The notes under the pieces are model-generated. The model did no database searches. It saw nothing but the letters and a program-made list of their open reading frames with translations, and was not told the origin of the DNA. The translations under genes and the position numbers were made by a program. From Asterionellopsis glacialis (lineage: Eukaryota; Bacillariophyta; Plagiogrammaphyceae; Rhaphoneidales; Asterionellopsidaceae), in assembly GCA_014885115.2 (NCBI GenBank), contig WKLE02003097.1, positions 1 through 24,136 of the forward strand: 24,136 nucleotides of DNA, in the 5' to 3' direction. The first letter of the stretch is position 1; each line of letters opens with the position of its first letter. Of this stretch, positions 10,109 through 19,155 are shown piece by piece.

Positions 10109-10639
10109 GGTGACCTGGAACTTTTAAAAGTTTGACAATAAAGGGAGAAATACGATAGTGTAGCCGTGTAATTGGGATCGATTTCGATTTCACATAATTT
10201 ATGAACAGATACTGCGTCTTACGATGCGCCGAGAGCCGAGAGACGACTGGGTCTGTCCATGGACAAGAACGTCCTCTTCTTCCGGTGATTGATTATCGAT
10301 CCTACCAGGTACCAGTACCAGTAGCGTCTGTCTGTACCGAGGTGGTCGAGCTGACGGAAACGGCATTTTTTTAGCATGTTGGAAGAAGTGAATACAATAA
10401 CAAGAACCCTAATTATTATTGAAATTAGTACCCACAAATTAGAGATGATAGCATACCGTTACTGTAGAGATTAGTTTTATTTACATTCCTGGTAGAATAG
10501 ACCGTCAATAAAAGGGTGAAGAGTTTCTTTCTCCGCGTTGCAAAGTCTCTAGAGAGATACCGTACTTTTCCATTTTTGAAAGAGACTCCTCTTTTGCTCA
10601 CGATGAGAATAACCATATACGCGCTATAAAATACGAAGT
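10109..10639. promoter_or_regulatory. Divergent promoter, SRP54 / fucosyltransferase-like gene
   Basis: A 531 bp spacer between two head-to-head ATGs. It contains one TACCAGGTA (10303-10311) embedded in overlapping TACCAG units up to about 10323. A TATAAA lies at 10625-10630, only 10 bp before the plus-strand ATG, too close to act as a usual TATA box for that start. No gene was seen. Confidence 0.5.
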
Positions 10640-12205
10640 ATGAGAAAAGCAATTAATGAAGCACATGAGTTGTCAAAGAGCAAACGGAATCGCACTACAT
10701 GCACTAGTCAAATTGCTCTTGTTACAATAGTTGTTTCTATAGTGTTTTTACAAGTTTTGTTTGTCTATTTCGCTGATAATTTCATTATGAACGTGATCGA
10801 TGGTACATATCTTTTGCAAAAAAAGGTAGATTCTTCGTCATCAGCTGTTGTTGCAAATGCTTTACAAAATAATAGTAATGGGTGGTCGCGATTACCTAGG
10901 ATGAATTTCTTCACGGATCAACAGAATCGAGTAGATACGTTCCCATTGACGACCAAAGAAAAGTTGCCACAATGGATATTGGATTACATAACATTTCATA
11001 ATGGAATGCGAAGAAAGTTTCCAGGAAAATTACTCTTTACCCATCCAAATGCACCCAAGTTACTGGTACGGATATGTTTGGGACTATGTGGTGGTTTGAA
11101 TGATCGTCTTGGACAACTTCCATTAGATTTATATCTTGCCAATCAAACGAATCGGGTATACTTGATTAATTGGCAAAGACCACGAGCATTAGAAAACTTT
11201 TTACTTCCGAATGAAATTGATTGGAGTATCCCAACGGATGTACCTGGTTGGGGATTTCATGAAATGAAGGTAACACGTGGTCAAACTAAATTCTTTGATG
11301 GGATGCCAGAAGACACACCTGGAACAATGCAAGATTTTTGGACGACCCAACTTGATCATGCTATCCAAAGAGCTAATACTGGAGAATTTAAAGATAAAAA
11401 GATTTTGATTCACAGAGTGCTGGGACATTTAGACGAAGACAAATTAGAGAAACGTTTGAAGGCCTTGGGTGAGGTAGACATGATTCACAACACGCTTTCC
11501 TATGGACGCATATTTCGCACATTTTTTAAACCAAGTCCGGGTGTACAACAGTTCTTAACACAAGTTCAAAACGAATTGAATTTGATACCTGGACAGTATA
11601 CAGGTGTGCATTGTCGTGTTCGTCATCCGAAAGCAAGAGCATTTGGGAAGGTAGTACATGGGAAGAATGAAGACTATCCTGCCGATAAAACAGGTCTTCC
11701 ATTTGTTGGAGAAGACAAGGACTTTGCCGTTGGAACTGCCACGCATGCGATTAATTGTGCACGAACTCTCGGGCGTAGGGAGCATGAATCAATGTACTTT
11801 TTCTCAGATTCAAATGATTTAGTCAAGTACATGACGCACGATTTAAAAGATACAAATTTCTTGACAAAGAATGCTACCTTGGTCAATAATGCGATTGATC
11901 AGGCAGCTATCCGTGCAGTGTCTCCTGTGAAATTGGTGGCACGAGATATGAGCGAAGAAAATCCTCATATTGATAAACAAAAGGGACGAGATCCACCAGC
12001 GTATTACCCCGCCTTCGTGGATCTTTATCTTGCCATGGGGGCACGGTGTTTAACCTATGGGATTGGTTACTATGCAGTGTTTGCCTCGAAACTTTCTGGT
12101 ATAGATTGTAAACTTTTGTATACACAAGAAACTTGGGGAGGGAGTGACATCAAATTAGATCGCACACCCAAATGTACAGAAGAGACTTACAGGAGCCTAC
12201 TGTGA
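10640..12205 (+). CDS. Type II membrane protein, fucosyltransferase-like (GT-B)
   Basis: A 521-residue single-exon protein with the layout of a Golgi glycosyltransferase: short basic cytosolic tail (1-22), one membrane anchor (about 24-45), Ser/Asn-rich stem, then a catalytic domain from about 100. Features resemble the alpha-1,6/O-fucosyltransferase superfamily: an N-terminal CGGLNDRLGQL loop (150-160) followed by RVYLINW, the donor-site HxR motif as GVHCRVRHP (322-330), a strand ending FFSDSND (387-393), and a C-terminal VDLYLAMGARCLTYGIG (460-476) where that superfamily has its DLYL motif. Known members transfer fucose from GDP-fucose to glycans or protein; donor and acceptor here are inferred, not shown. 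Several Asn-X-Ser/Thr sequons are present. The ATG at 10640 is the first in frame and gives a complete anchor. The stop lies only 62 bp from the convergent stop of the next gene. Confidence 0.75.
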   Translation: MRKAINEAHELSKSKRNRTTCTSQIALVTIVVSIVFLQVLFVYFADNFIMNVIDGTYLLQKKVDSSSSAVVANALQNNSNGWSRLPRMNFFTDQQNRVDTFPLTTKEKLPQWILDYITFHNGMRRKFPGKLLFTHPNAPKLLVRICLGLCGGLNDRLGQLPLDLYLANQTNRVYLINWQRPRALENFLLPNEIDWSIPTDVPGWGFHEMKVTRGQTKFFDGMPEDTPGTMQDFWTTQLDHAIQRANTGEFKDKKILIHRVLGHLDEDKLEKRLKALGEVDMIHNTLSYGRIFRTFFKPSPGVQQFLTQVQNELNLIPGQYTGVHCRVRHPKARAFGKVVHGKNEDYPADKTGLPFVGEDKDFAVGTATHAINCARTLGRREHESMYFFSDSNDLVKYMTHDLKDTNFLTKNATLVNNAIDQAAIRAVSPVKLVARDMSEENPHIDKQKGRDPPAYYPAFVDLYLAMGARCLTYGIGYYAVFASKLSGIDCKLLYTQETWGGSDIKLDRTPKCTEETYRSLL

Positions 12206-12267
12206 ATGTTTCAAAGTTTTTTTGGTAAACTAAAGTACTACTACATATAGAAAGAATGCTTACCCTC
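12206..12267. other. 62 bp convergent 3' junction
   Basis: Stop codons of the fucosyltransferase-like gene (plus) and the TTL-like gene (minus) are 62 bp apart, so their 3' UTRs must overlap or be very short. Confidence 0.8.
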
Positions 12268-13760
12268 TCACGTTGAATGTTTTTCCAATACTTGATAGGC
12301 ATGAACAAAATTCTTCCGTCCACCTGTAAATGTGTCTGTGTATGGGTCGATATCGCACCCGGTCGTTAAGGCGATCACATCACTCATGAATCCGATTAAA
12401 TGTTCCTTGAATACCGTTTGTACGGCATCTTCTGGTGGTGCAATAGGATTCACATTGGTCTCCAACAAATATAACCGATTGTCTTCTGTTACCATCAAAT
12501 CCACCCCCGCAATGGCAAATTTACCAATACCCACTTCTAATGCACCATCTCTTGAACCAAAGATGCACCGGCGCCTAACATCAGGTGCAACATGCTGTGC
12601 AAATAATTGTGCAACAAACAAATCTACCTTGTCTTGCAAATCCCGTTCAACAAGTTCAGGCACATTCTGCAACAATAATCGATTATCTTTGGTGGTAGCA
12701 TCGGATGATGCATTGGTAATATGTGCCAAACGGTCATATTCGCTATGATTGGGTGATACAGCTACACTTGCTAAACGAACTTCATGACGATTGTACACAT
12801 ACACATCAACCACGTCTGGATCGTCTAACTTTTCCACGGCTGTTACATATGTACGAATGTGGAATTTGCGACCACCTTGAATAAGTAAGGCCGGAGAAAT
12901 TTCAGCTTGCAATACTGAAAAAATCAAAGCGTTTCAGAAATCGAAATTAAAGATTTTGGATAAGCAAAAGACTACAGTTCGAATGGAACAATTAATGTCA
13001 TAAGAGAACATGGAATACAAATTTACGTACCCCAGGAAGGAATTCGTCCTTTTTGTGCAATGATACCATCTAAGAAAGAAAGTCCATTTTCGTCAACCTC
13101 ATTGCTACGTTTTCGATGTGAATCCATAATGTCAAAAATTTCTTCATGGGATGAAACAAAGTGTACACCTTGGCCACTTCTACCTAATGGTTCTTTTAAC
13201 ACTGCAACGTTTTTCGTATTGCCCTGCAACATGGGCAATGTATCACCCACTAAATTTTTACATTCTTCCTTTGTTACATCCCAAATTAGCAAGATGGATG
13301 GTGGTGCTATATGTAAATGATCACAACGGCATCGTTGTAATGTCCGAACTAACTCATCCTTATCCTCTACGCCATCAAATGCGAACGATGTCCCATGAGC
13401 TGCGAAACGAAATTTTGAACTTTCAGCGCCCAAGACATCTAATGAAATAACTGTAGAAACCTGAGGTTCAGATGTTGGAAGTGCTGATGAAGATGACGAT
13501 AGAAATTGCTTACGTCGATGTCGAGAGGATGATGGAGTATTGACCACATGAGCTTCAGTTTGAAGGATTTTGGTGGACGTCATTTTGGATGGGCCTTCAA
13601 GTTGAATCATTGAATCAATTGCTACGGTAGGGGCAAGATTTGCAACATACTTCATCACCCAGATCCAAGGATCTGATACAACATACTGCAACTTAATGGC
13701 TCCTCTCGATGGAGAAGACGGAGGGGTGGTGACGTTACTTTGGGTTGTGGTTTCAATCAT
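12268..13760 (-). CDS. Tubulin-tyrosine-ligase-like ATP-grasp protein, two exons
   Basis: Exon 1 is 13760-13031 and exon 2 is 12914-12268, together 458 residues. The spliced junction reads IPSW-V-LQAEISPALLI, continuous with the TTL fold. ATP-grasp signs: VLKEPLGRSGQGVHF (187-201) matches the TTL nucleotide-binding loop K-P-x-G-x-x-G-x-G; GRKFHIRTYV (258-267) matches the family RKFDLRxYV strand; YNRHEVRLAS is the following hairpin; GVDLMVTEDNRLYLLETN (380-397) supplies the metal-binding Glu395 and Asn397. TTL-family enzymes ligate amino acids (Tyr, Glu or Gly) to tubulin or other proteins; which one applies cannot be read here. The N-terminal 140 residues are less conserved and include a Ser run near 88-92. 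The start at 13760 is the first ATG in frame. Confidence 0.85.
12915..13030 (-). other. TTL-like gene intron, 116 bp, phase 1
   Basis: Donor TGGG^GTACGT at 13030 and acceptor TTTTTTCAG^TATTG ending at 12915 (minus strand). Excision joins the conserved TTL domain in frame; without it exon 1 runs into a stop two codons after the junction. Confidence 0.93.
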
Positions 13761-14706
13761 GCTTCGTTTTGCCTAGAATAAAAAAGATACTGTTTAGTGA
13801 TGGGTGGCCAAGATGGCCAGTAGTCGGTATTACCCGACGACCCAACGATGACAAAAGCTAAAACGGCGATATTAAATTCTTTATAGGTTGTCAAGGACAG
13901 ATTGAAAGAGAAACTTGGATCGTCTCTCTCTGATCTGCTCCCACCAGTGCGAATAAACTCGCGGAAAAATTATGTGGTTGGTGTGATGGAGGAACTAAAT
14001 CCACCGATACGATATCGCGGAATTTTTTAACAGGGATACTGAAGGACTCTCTCTAGAATGGGTACGCTTTCGAAACCATAAATATGACTATCGAACAAAC
14101 TGTAGTACAACTTAGTGACCCGACTGAGCTAAAGATTACCTTGTACAACATGTATTGAATCCTGCTTGTGTTGTATTGCCTGGGAGCATCTTGTAGAACA
14201 GACAAGAAAACAGGATCGAACTTTTACTAAATATGCCCTGTCAGAAATGCGAAGTTACGGGTTACCTTCGTGGACCTGCTGGAAGTTTTCATATTATTTT
14301 ATAGAATGGTCACTTGAAGTTCTAAACCGTTCTATTGCGGTACAAAACGCGCGTTGCATACTCGTACAGGTACTTGTAGTATAATAAAAAGTACTGTAAA
14401 ATATACTGTAGAAAGCTTGTGTGGCTGTCCAGGCTGCCCTGTATGTCATACTCATATATTTGTGTTCAATATAAGTAGTATATAATACCACGTAAAAAAA
14501 ATATTGATCAGGATATACATATAAAAGATTCCGGGACTAACGAAAATGAGGGGATGATTTTTTGAGTGAAAAGCACGTTTGAACAGTTATCACGTCAATG
14601 CTTGAATGCGTCAAATGCGCCTTGCCTTCCATCCGTTCACAGAACCTGTCTATCATGCCACCGGTTATTAATACCAGTTTATTCGATGCCGGCAGACCTT
14701 TTTTTC

Positions 14707-14728
14707 TACGGTAGATATTTCTACCGTA
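14707..14728. repeat. Hairpin, 9 bp arms with 4 nt loop
   Basis: TACGGTAGA and TCTACCGTA are exact reverse complements separated by TATT. It is not followed by a T run and lies in a gene-free spacer; role unknown. Confidence 0.75.
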
Positions 14729-14960
14729 CAACCCGACGTGGCCGATGACCAGCGTGCCGCATGAAAAATTTCGACGCGTCTATCCACCTCAAAACAATTC
14801 TCATATTTTAAATATTTAGTAATATACTTTTACTGTACCTGGGTACTTGGCTACAAATCATGGTACAGTACCTGTACAAGTGCACAGGTACTAGACGCAT
14901 GTACAAGTTCCCTGTAAATCTTGGTACTGTCCCCGTACCAGGTAAGTTAGAATCAATTTT

Positions 14961-15018
14961 GATAATCGTGCATCTCCCAGTGAAAATTACCGAAATTTTC
15001 GATTATCGTGCATCTCCC
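14961..15018. repeat. 18 bp direct repeat, two copies 40 bp apart
   Basis: GAT(A/T)ATCGTGCATCTCCC occurs at 14961-14978 and 15001-15018 with one mismatch. The gap contains a small inverted repeat, GAAAATT (14982-14988) and AATTTTC (14994-15000). Confidence 0.85.
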
Positions 15019-15593
15019 CGTAGAAGTGCGTAATGAATTTAAGTGGTACGTGTGAACCTTCATATTAGTTTTACATCATGCGAATCATGCGTGTTATGGT
15101 AAATACCACCTCATGAACCCAAAATTAGACCTGACGCGAACCGAGCCAACGGAGGAGAAAGACGGACGGAGGAGGGGGTGCGTTTGAAAAAAATAATAAA
15201 ACGGCACGAAAAGTATGTTTCTGCTTTCCTGTATCCTCAAGATAAAAGAACAAGCAAACATTTCATGCAAAGAAAAGAAACTAGAGTAGGAGTTACCAAC
15301 CAACCCAATTTCGGGATGTAAACAACGCAGTAGAAATGAACAGTTTGGTAGTTGAGTGGGACGGAAGTTTATATGCTTTAAAAACAAAGGGACGATGCGA
15401 GATTGTAAATCATCTGTGCAAGGTTTACTATTATTCTTTAAACACAATAGTTACCTACATCTTTTTCTCGAAATACTATTTCTCCATAAAAATTTTGTTG
15501 CTCGCTTGGATAGTAGTAGTTCCCCCTTTCTATAATATGCAAAATTTTGAATTTATATGAGCAATGTTAATTTTTAGCTTTTTCACATAAGCA

Positions 15594-16514
15594 TTATGCT
15601 GTTTGACCTTCTGCCTCCTCTGAAATATCTTTGGATGTCACAGAAGATACTACAGCTTGCCAAAAAATATCCGCAGTACTGACTGCCAAAACTCTCCATT
15701 CCAGGGGTATGTTATAGATGAGAGCATTAACAAAGGTCCATACCTTGGCATTCTCTACCAATAATCCACCTAATTTGTTTTTCACTTGATGAGGTACTTC
15801 CTTGGCGGGGACACCACTTAGATATGTGGGGAGAGGGATATCCCATAGTGCGTACACGATAGGACAGGCTATGAATTGTTCCAAGCCTATCGCAATGGCT
15901 GTCCGTACTGCCGTTTGTGTACCACTTAGCAATTCAAAACTGGAAAGCACATCTTGACATAATATAGCTGACCATCCATCGGCAATACCGTACCATTGAC
16001 TCCATATCAAACCACCACCTAATCCCTTGAGAACAAAACGTCCTGTACGTTCAGGATCAAATGAAAATTCATTGCCATGATTCTCTTGTTGTTGTGACTC
16101 TTCATCCACGATTGTAGCAGCAGCAACAGCAAAATTAGTATTGGTTATTTCGTCTGTTTCAAGAACGCTGTCCTTGTCCTCCTCTTCACTTGCACCATTT
16201 TCTGATATTTGTGCTAATGAATCACCGACACCTGATAAAGCACCAGCAGTTAGAGATTGTGTAGCTAATGGGTAATTTGTCATGAAGGACGAATATCCAT
16301 TCAATACTTCATTCACCAACGACATTTGTAAAGAGGGATTAGTGCTACTACTACTACTACGACGACGTTGTGATATCGTGCGTCGTTGCGATTGAGGAAC
16401 GCCAAATGTACTGGGTGTTGTAAATCCATAGGCTGATAACGATGATGATGATAGGAACAGTGTCAACAACATCGATAACGATAGTGTTGTAGTATTGGAG
16501 AGGATAATAGCCAT
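15594..16514 (-). CDS. Mpv17/PMP22 family membrane protein with probable plastid presequence
   Basis: A 306-residue single-exon protein. The C-terminal half carries the family pattern: WSQWYGIADGW, an LEQFIACPIVYALWDIPLP helix, then KVWTFVNALIYNIPLEWRV (about 259-277) and FWQAVVSS, equivalent to the conserved W-P...Q-x-x-N-F...V-P...R-V segment. The N-terminal family helix GYSSFMTNYPLATQSLTAG (about 73-91) is also present. Mpv17 proteins are small four-helix membrane proteins of mitochondria, peroxisomes or plastids, proposed to form channels. Residues 5-28 form a signal peptide ending SAYG/F with Phe31 at the likely +1 position, followed by a Ser/Thr/Arg-rich stretch, as in diatom bipartite plastid presequences. 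An acidic Glu/Asp-rich insertion (about 105-155) separates the first two parts of the domain. The ATG at 16514 is required for the complete signal peptide. Confidence 0.87.
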   Translation of the reverse strand: MAIILSNTTTLSLSMLLTLFLSSSSLSAYGFTTPSTFGVPQSQRRTISQRRRSSSSSTNPSLQMSLVNEVLNGYSSFMTNYPLATQSLTAGALSGVGDSLAQISENGASEEEDKDSVLETDEITNTNFAVAAATIVDEESQQQENHGNEFSFDPERTGRFVLKGLGGGLIWSQWYGIADGWSAILCQDVLSSFELLSGTQTAVRTAIAIGLEQFIACPIVYALWDIPLPTYLSGVPAKEVPHQVKNKLGGLLVENAKVWTFVNALIYNIPLEWRVLAVSTADIFWQAVVSSVTSKDISEEAEGQTA

Positions 16515-17656
16515 GTTATAGGAGGTCTATTGTAAATGTTGTTCTGTGGAGGGGGATGAACTGATTCGTGTCTGAAAAAGAAAGAACAAAATTTATAACA
16601 ACAAGATTCAATAGTTTTCTTCTGCTGAAGAACAAGTGACCTGCTGTCAGCACTACTGCCTGTAACGAACTGCAAATGCAACGACTCGGTGTACAGTAGC
16701 GTTTTTCCAATACATAGAGAGAGAGATATAAAGAGCGAATTTACAAAATTTGTAGGTTTGGCTTTCAAAAAATGATGATTTGTTAGACAGATTTACATCA
16801 TTATGACGTAATTGTGATGCAAAGGTTTCACAGATTGGTGATGCAGACTTGCATTCTAACACGGTCATGTAGAATTCAACACATGACGAATGCATTCGTT
16901 TCGAACAACGTGGGATAATGGCGCGTCAAAAGGCAAACACGTAATTCTGTACGAATGTTTGACGTATGTATATTTCTACATGTGAAGTAATTCTCTGTAG
17001 AAGAGACATTATCATATAGGAGTAAATAATTCTTGCCTGTGAAGACCTGGTTTTCTGTCTCTCTTGGGTGCGTTATGATGTCTCTGTCAGCGGTGGGTGT
17101 GCCCTGTTTTTCGTCGATTTCGATCGAAGCGTTGTTGTTTACCGGTACATCTTGTTGGCGTGTGAGGCGGCTGTTGTTCATCTGTCCCGCAAACATTGCC
17201 AAAGCCAGTTATCACCGCACCAATACGATAGCGCACCATCGTCATACACGGAAAGACACCCTGTCTTTTTTGACAACAGAAACCGAACCCGTACTGTAGC
17301 AATCAATTTACGGAATAGACGCTTTTCGTCTACACAGATAGTTTGCAGGCTGCAGACAACATACATAGAGGCCACATTGAAAGCATATAAAAGCAATTGC
17401 ATTCCTATTAGTTACACAAACCCAGCTGTCACTTTTTCCCATTGCTATTGCATTCTATATTGACTCTAGAACGAAAACTAAATCGTGCTTGGTCTCATAC
17501 ATTTTTTTCGGGACCGAATTTTTTTAGAGACATTAGACAACCCAAAGTACGATACACCATTATAGTTTTCTTACCAAAGGAGGAGAACAAGAAAAAAGTG
17601 ATATATTACTGAGCTTTTTGGAACCTAAAGTATAATTTACATTGAAAAGAATAAAA
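16515..17656. promoter_or_regulatory. Divergent promoter region, Mpv17-family / J-protein genes
   Basis: This 1.14 kb spacer lies between head-to-head start codons. TGACGTA occurs twice (16804-16810 and 16960-16966), a core that matches bZIP/CRE-type sites. A GA run sits at about 16718-16728. ORFs on both strands reach about 100-130 codons but start mostly without ATG and look random; the only ATG-led one (17196 down to 16876, minus) has no recognisable feature. Confidence 0.45.
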
Positions 17657-18814
17657 ATGGAAAGCAAGGATAATCCATATGAGATTTTAGGTGTACCACG
17701 TGATGCCACGCCATCACAAATACGATCCGCCTATCGTAAATTAGCTTTGAAACATCATCCAGATAAGCAACACGATGAAACGTTAAAACAACAGGCTACA
17801 ACGAAATTTGCTAAAATCAGTAATGCCTACGAAGTATTGAGTGATCCAATTCAAAAACAACAATTTGATAATCCCATTCCGCAACAACAACCATCACAAG
17901 CTCGTTCAGGTGGTGCCTTTAATGCTCGTGATCCATTCTTTACGGCGACCGGGCATCATCATCATCCCTTTGCATTCCATGATCCATTTCAAGTATTTGA
18001 ACAAGTGTTTGGGGAAGAGTTTGGAACATTTCGGACATCTCACAATACGAATGGATCCCGGAGTAGTGGGTATCAATCATCACAACAAGAACAATTTGAT
18101 GATGGATTTTTTTCAGATCCATTCATGAGTCGAGGGTTTGGTGGTTTTGGAGGATTTGGTGGAAGTTTGTTTGGACGTGATCCATTCTTTGGTGGTGGTG
18201 CATTTGGCGGTGGTCATCCAGGAGGAAATGGAGGAGGAGGAGGAGATCCATTTGGCGGTGGTGGAGGCAGAGAAAGTATGTTTTCCATGATGCAACGTCA
18301 AATGGATGCCATGCACGAACGAGGACAAATACAACAGCAGCAACAACAGCAAGTAGGAGCAGGAGGAAGAGGATCAGGTCAATCGTATTCCTTTTCTTCC
18401 TTTAGTAGTAGTAGTCACGGCAACTTTGGTGGTGCCACCAATGGTGAATCTGTATCTACATCTACCACAACTCGCATCATTAACGGTAAACGTCAAACAG
18501 TGACAGAAAAAACAATTCGTAAAGCAGATGGAACTGTAGAACGTCATGTAGAAACTACAGGTGATGATGATTTCCCTGCTCTACAGCAACAGCAACAATA
18601 TGCATCCTTACCACCGTCATCAAACATACAGCAACAGCAGCAATCCGAACAAGCACCGTCAGCGGATGGTAATAATCAAAAGAAACGAAGACTATCACTT
18701 AAAAATCCATTGAAACGACGAACAACTACCAAGAAGAACAATAATGACAAGGAAGAAGCGGAGAACAAAAACAAACAAAAAACCAACAATGATAAACCAC
18801 GATCCAAATATTGA
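17657..18814 (+). CDS. DnaJ/Hsp40 J-domain protein, DNAJB6-like, with basic tail
   Basis: A 385-residue co-chaperone that should stimulate Hsp70 ATPase. The J domain spans about 6-72 (NPYEILGVPRDATPSQIRSA) with the catalytic HPD tripeptide at 34-36. A Gly/Phe-rich region follows (about 90-215, repeats of GFGGFGG and DPF), then Gln tracts, then a Ser/Thr-rich segment SVSTSTTTRIINGKRQTVTE and TVERHVETTGDDD resembling the STS-rich strand of human DNAJB6/B2 types, which suppress aggregation of polyglutamine proteins. There is no Zn-finger, so it is class B. The C-terminus is Lys/Arg-rich (KKRRLSLKNPLKRRTTTKK), a likely nuclear localisation signal. The ATG at 17657 is the first in frame (context AAAAATGG); upstream in-frame codons have no ATG. 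Many His/Gln/Gly tracts come from CAR, CAY and GGW repeats. Confidence 0.92.
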   Translation: MESKDNPYEILGVPRDATPSQIRSAYRKLALKHHPDKQHDETLKQQATTKFAKISNAYEVLSDPIQKQQFDNPIPQQQPSQARSGGAFNARDPFFTATGHHHHPFAFHDPFQVFEQVFGEEFGTFRTSHNTNGSRSSGYQSSQQEQFDDGFFSDPFMSRGFGGFGGFGGSLFGRDPFFGGGAFGGGHPGGNGGGGGDPFGGGGGRESMFSMMQRQMDAMHERGQIQQQQQQQVGAGGRGSGQSYSFSSFSSSSHGNFGGATNGESVSTSTTTRIINGKRQTVTEKTIRKADGTVERHVETTGDDDFPALQQQQQYASLPPSSNIQQQQQSEQAPSADGNNQKKRRLSLKNPLKRRTTTKKNNNDKEEAENKNKQKTNNDKPRSKY

Positions 18815-19155
18815 TGCTAGAAAAGGGAGGTGAAAAGAAATCCAGGCAAACATTATGTTTTTAGGAGTACTATTTCTTTCTCTTCTTCTTCAGATGTTGA
18901 GGAGAATCTGGTGATTGTTCGATTGGTAGGGTATTTAGTAGTTAGATGAAAAATTAGTATAAATGATTTCATTTGTAGTTCCACCATGGTAGAAAAAATG
19001 TGAATCAAAATTTTGAATTGATTTCTTTCTTTAGAAGCAACGTAGTGAGCAATCTTTCCATCATTTCGCAATATAGCTTAGCTTTTGATTGTCTCTCGAG
19101 TCATTTTTGGTGCGGGTCAGTGTGGGTGTATCTGTGTGTGTGTGTTTTCTTTTGC
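18815..19155. other. Convergent 3' spacer with GT run
   Basis: A 341 bp spacer between the J-protein stop and the proposed stop of the next minus-strand gene. It contains a TG run (19133-19144) that forms a complementary pair with a CA run inside that gene's intron. No gene was seen. Confidence 0.5.

Larger units (their letters stand above)
13761..15593. other. Large spacer with GTAC-rich motifs and short repeats
   Basis: About 1.8 kb between the TTL-like start and the Mpv17-family stop, both minus. Open frames are short and lack conserved features. The left part should hold the TTL-like promoter; CT-rich runs sit at about 13922-13932 and 14047-14055. The middle holds a hairpin (14707-14728), a GTAC/GGTAC-rich block (about 14830-14945) and a direct repeat (14961-15018). 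No transposon or RNA gene was recognised. Confidence 0.55.

Noticed and set aside
10625..10630. TATAAA as TATA box for the fucosyltransferase-like gene
   Set aside because: It lies only 10 bp before the ATG, leaving no room for a transcription start and 5' UTR, unless translation starts at a later Met, which would remove the membrane anchor.
15094..15447. 117-codon minus ORF
   Set aside because: No ATG at a sensible place, hydrophobic/random composition, no conserved feature.
16876..17196. 106-codon ATG-led minus ORF in the Mpv17/J-protein spacer
   Set aside because: No recognisable domain, a weak codon pattern, and several competing frames of similar length on both strands.
17068..17463. 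131-codon plus ORF
   Set aside because: It begins with GTG, is rich in Ser/Cys/Tyr/Arg as expected for chance frames, and has no motif.
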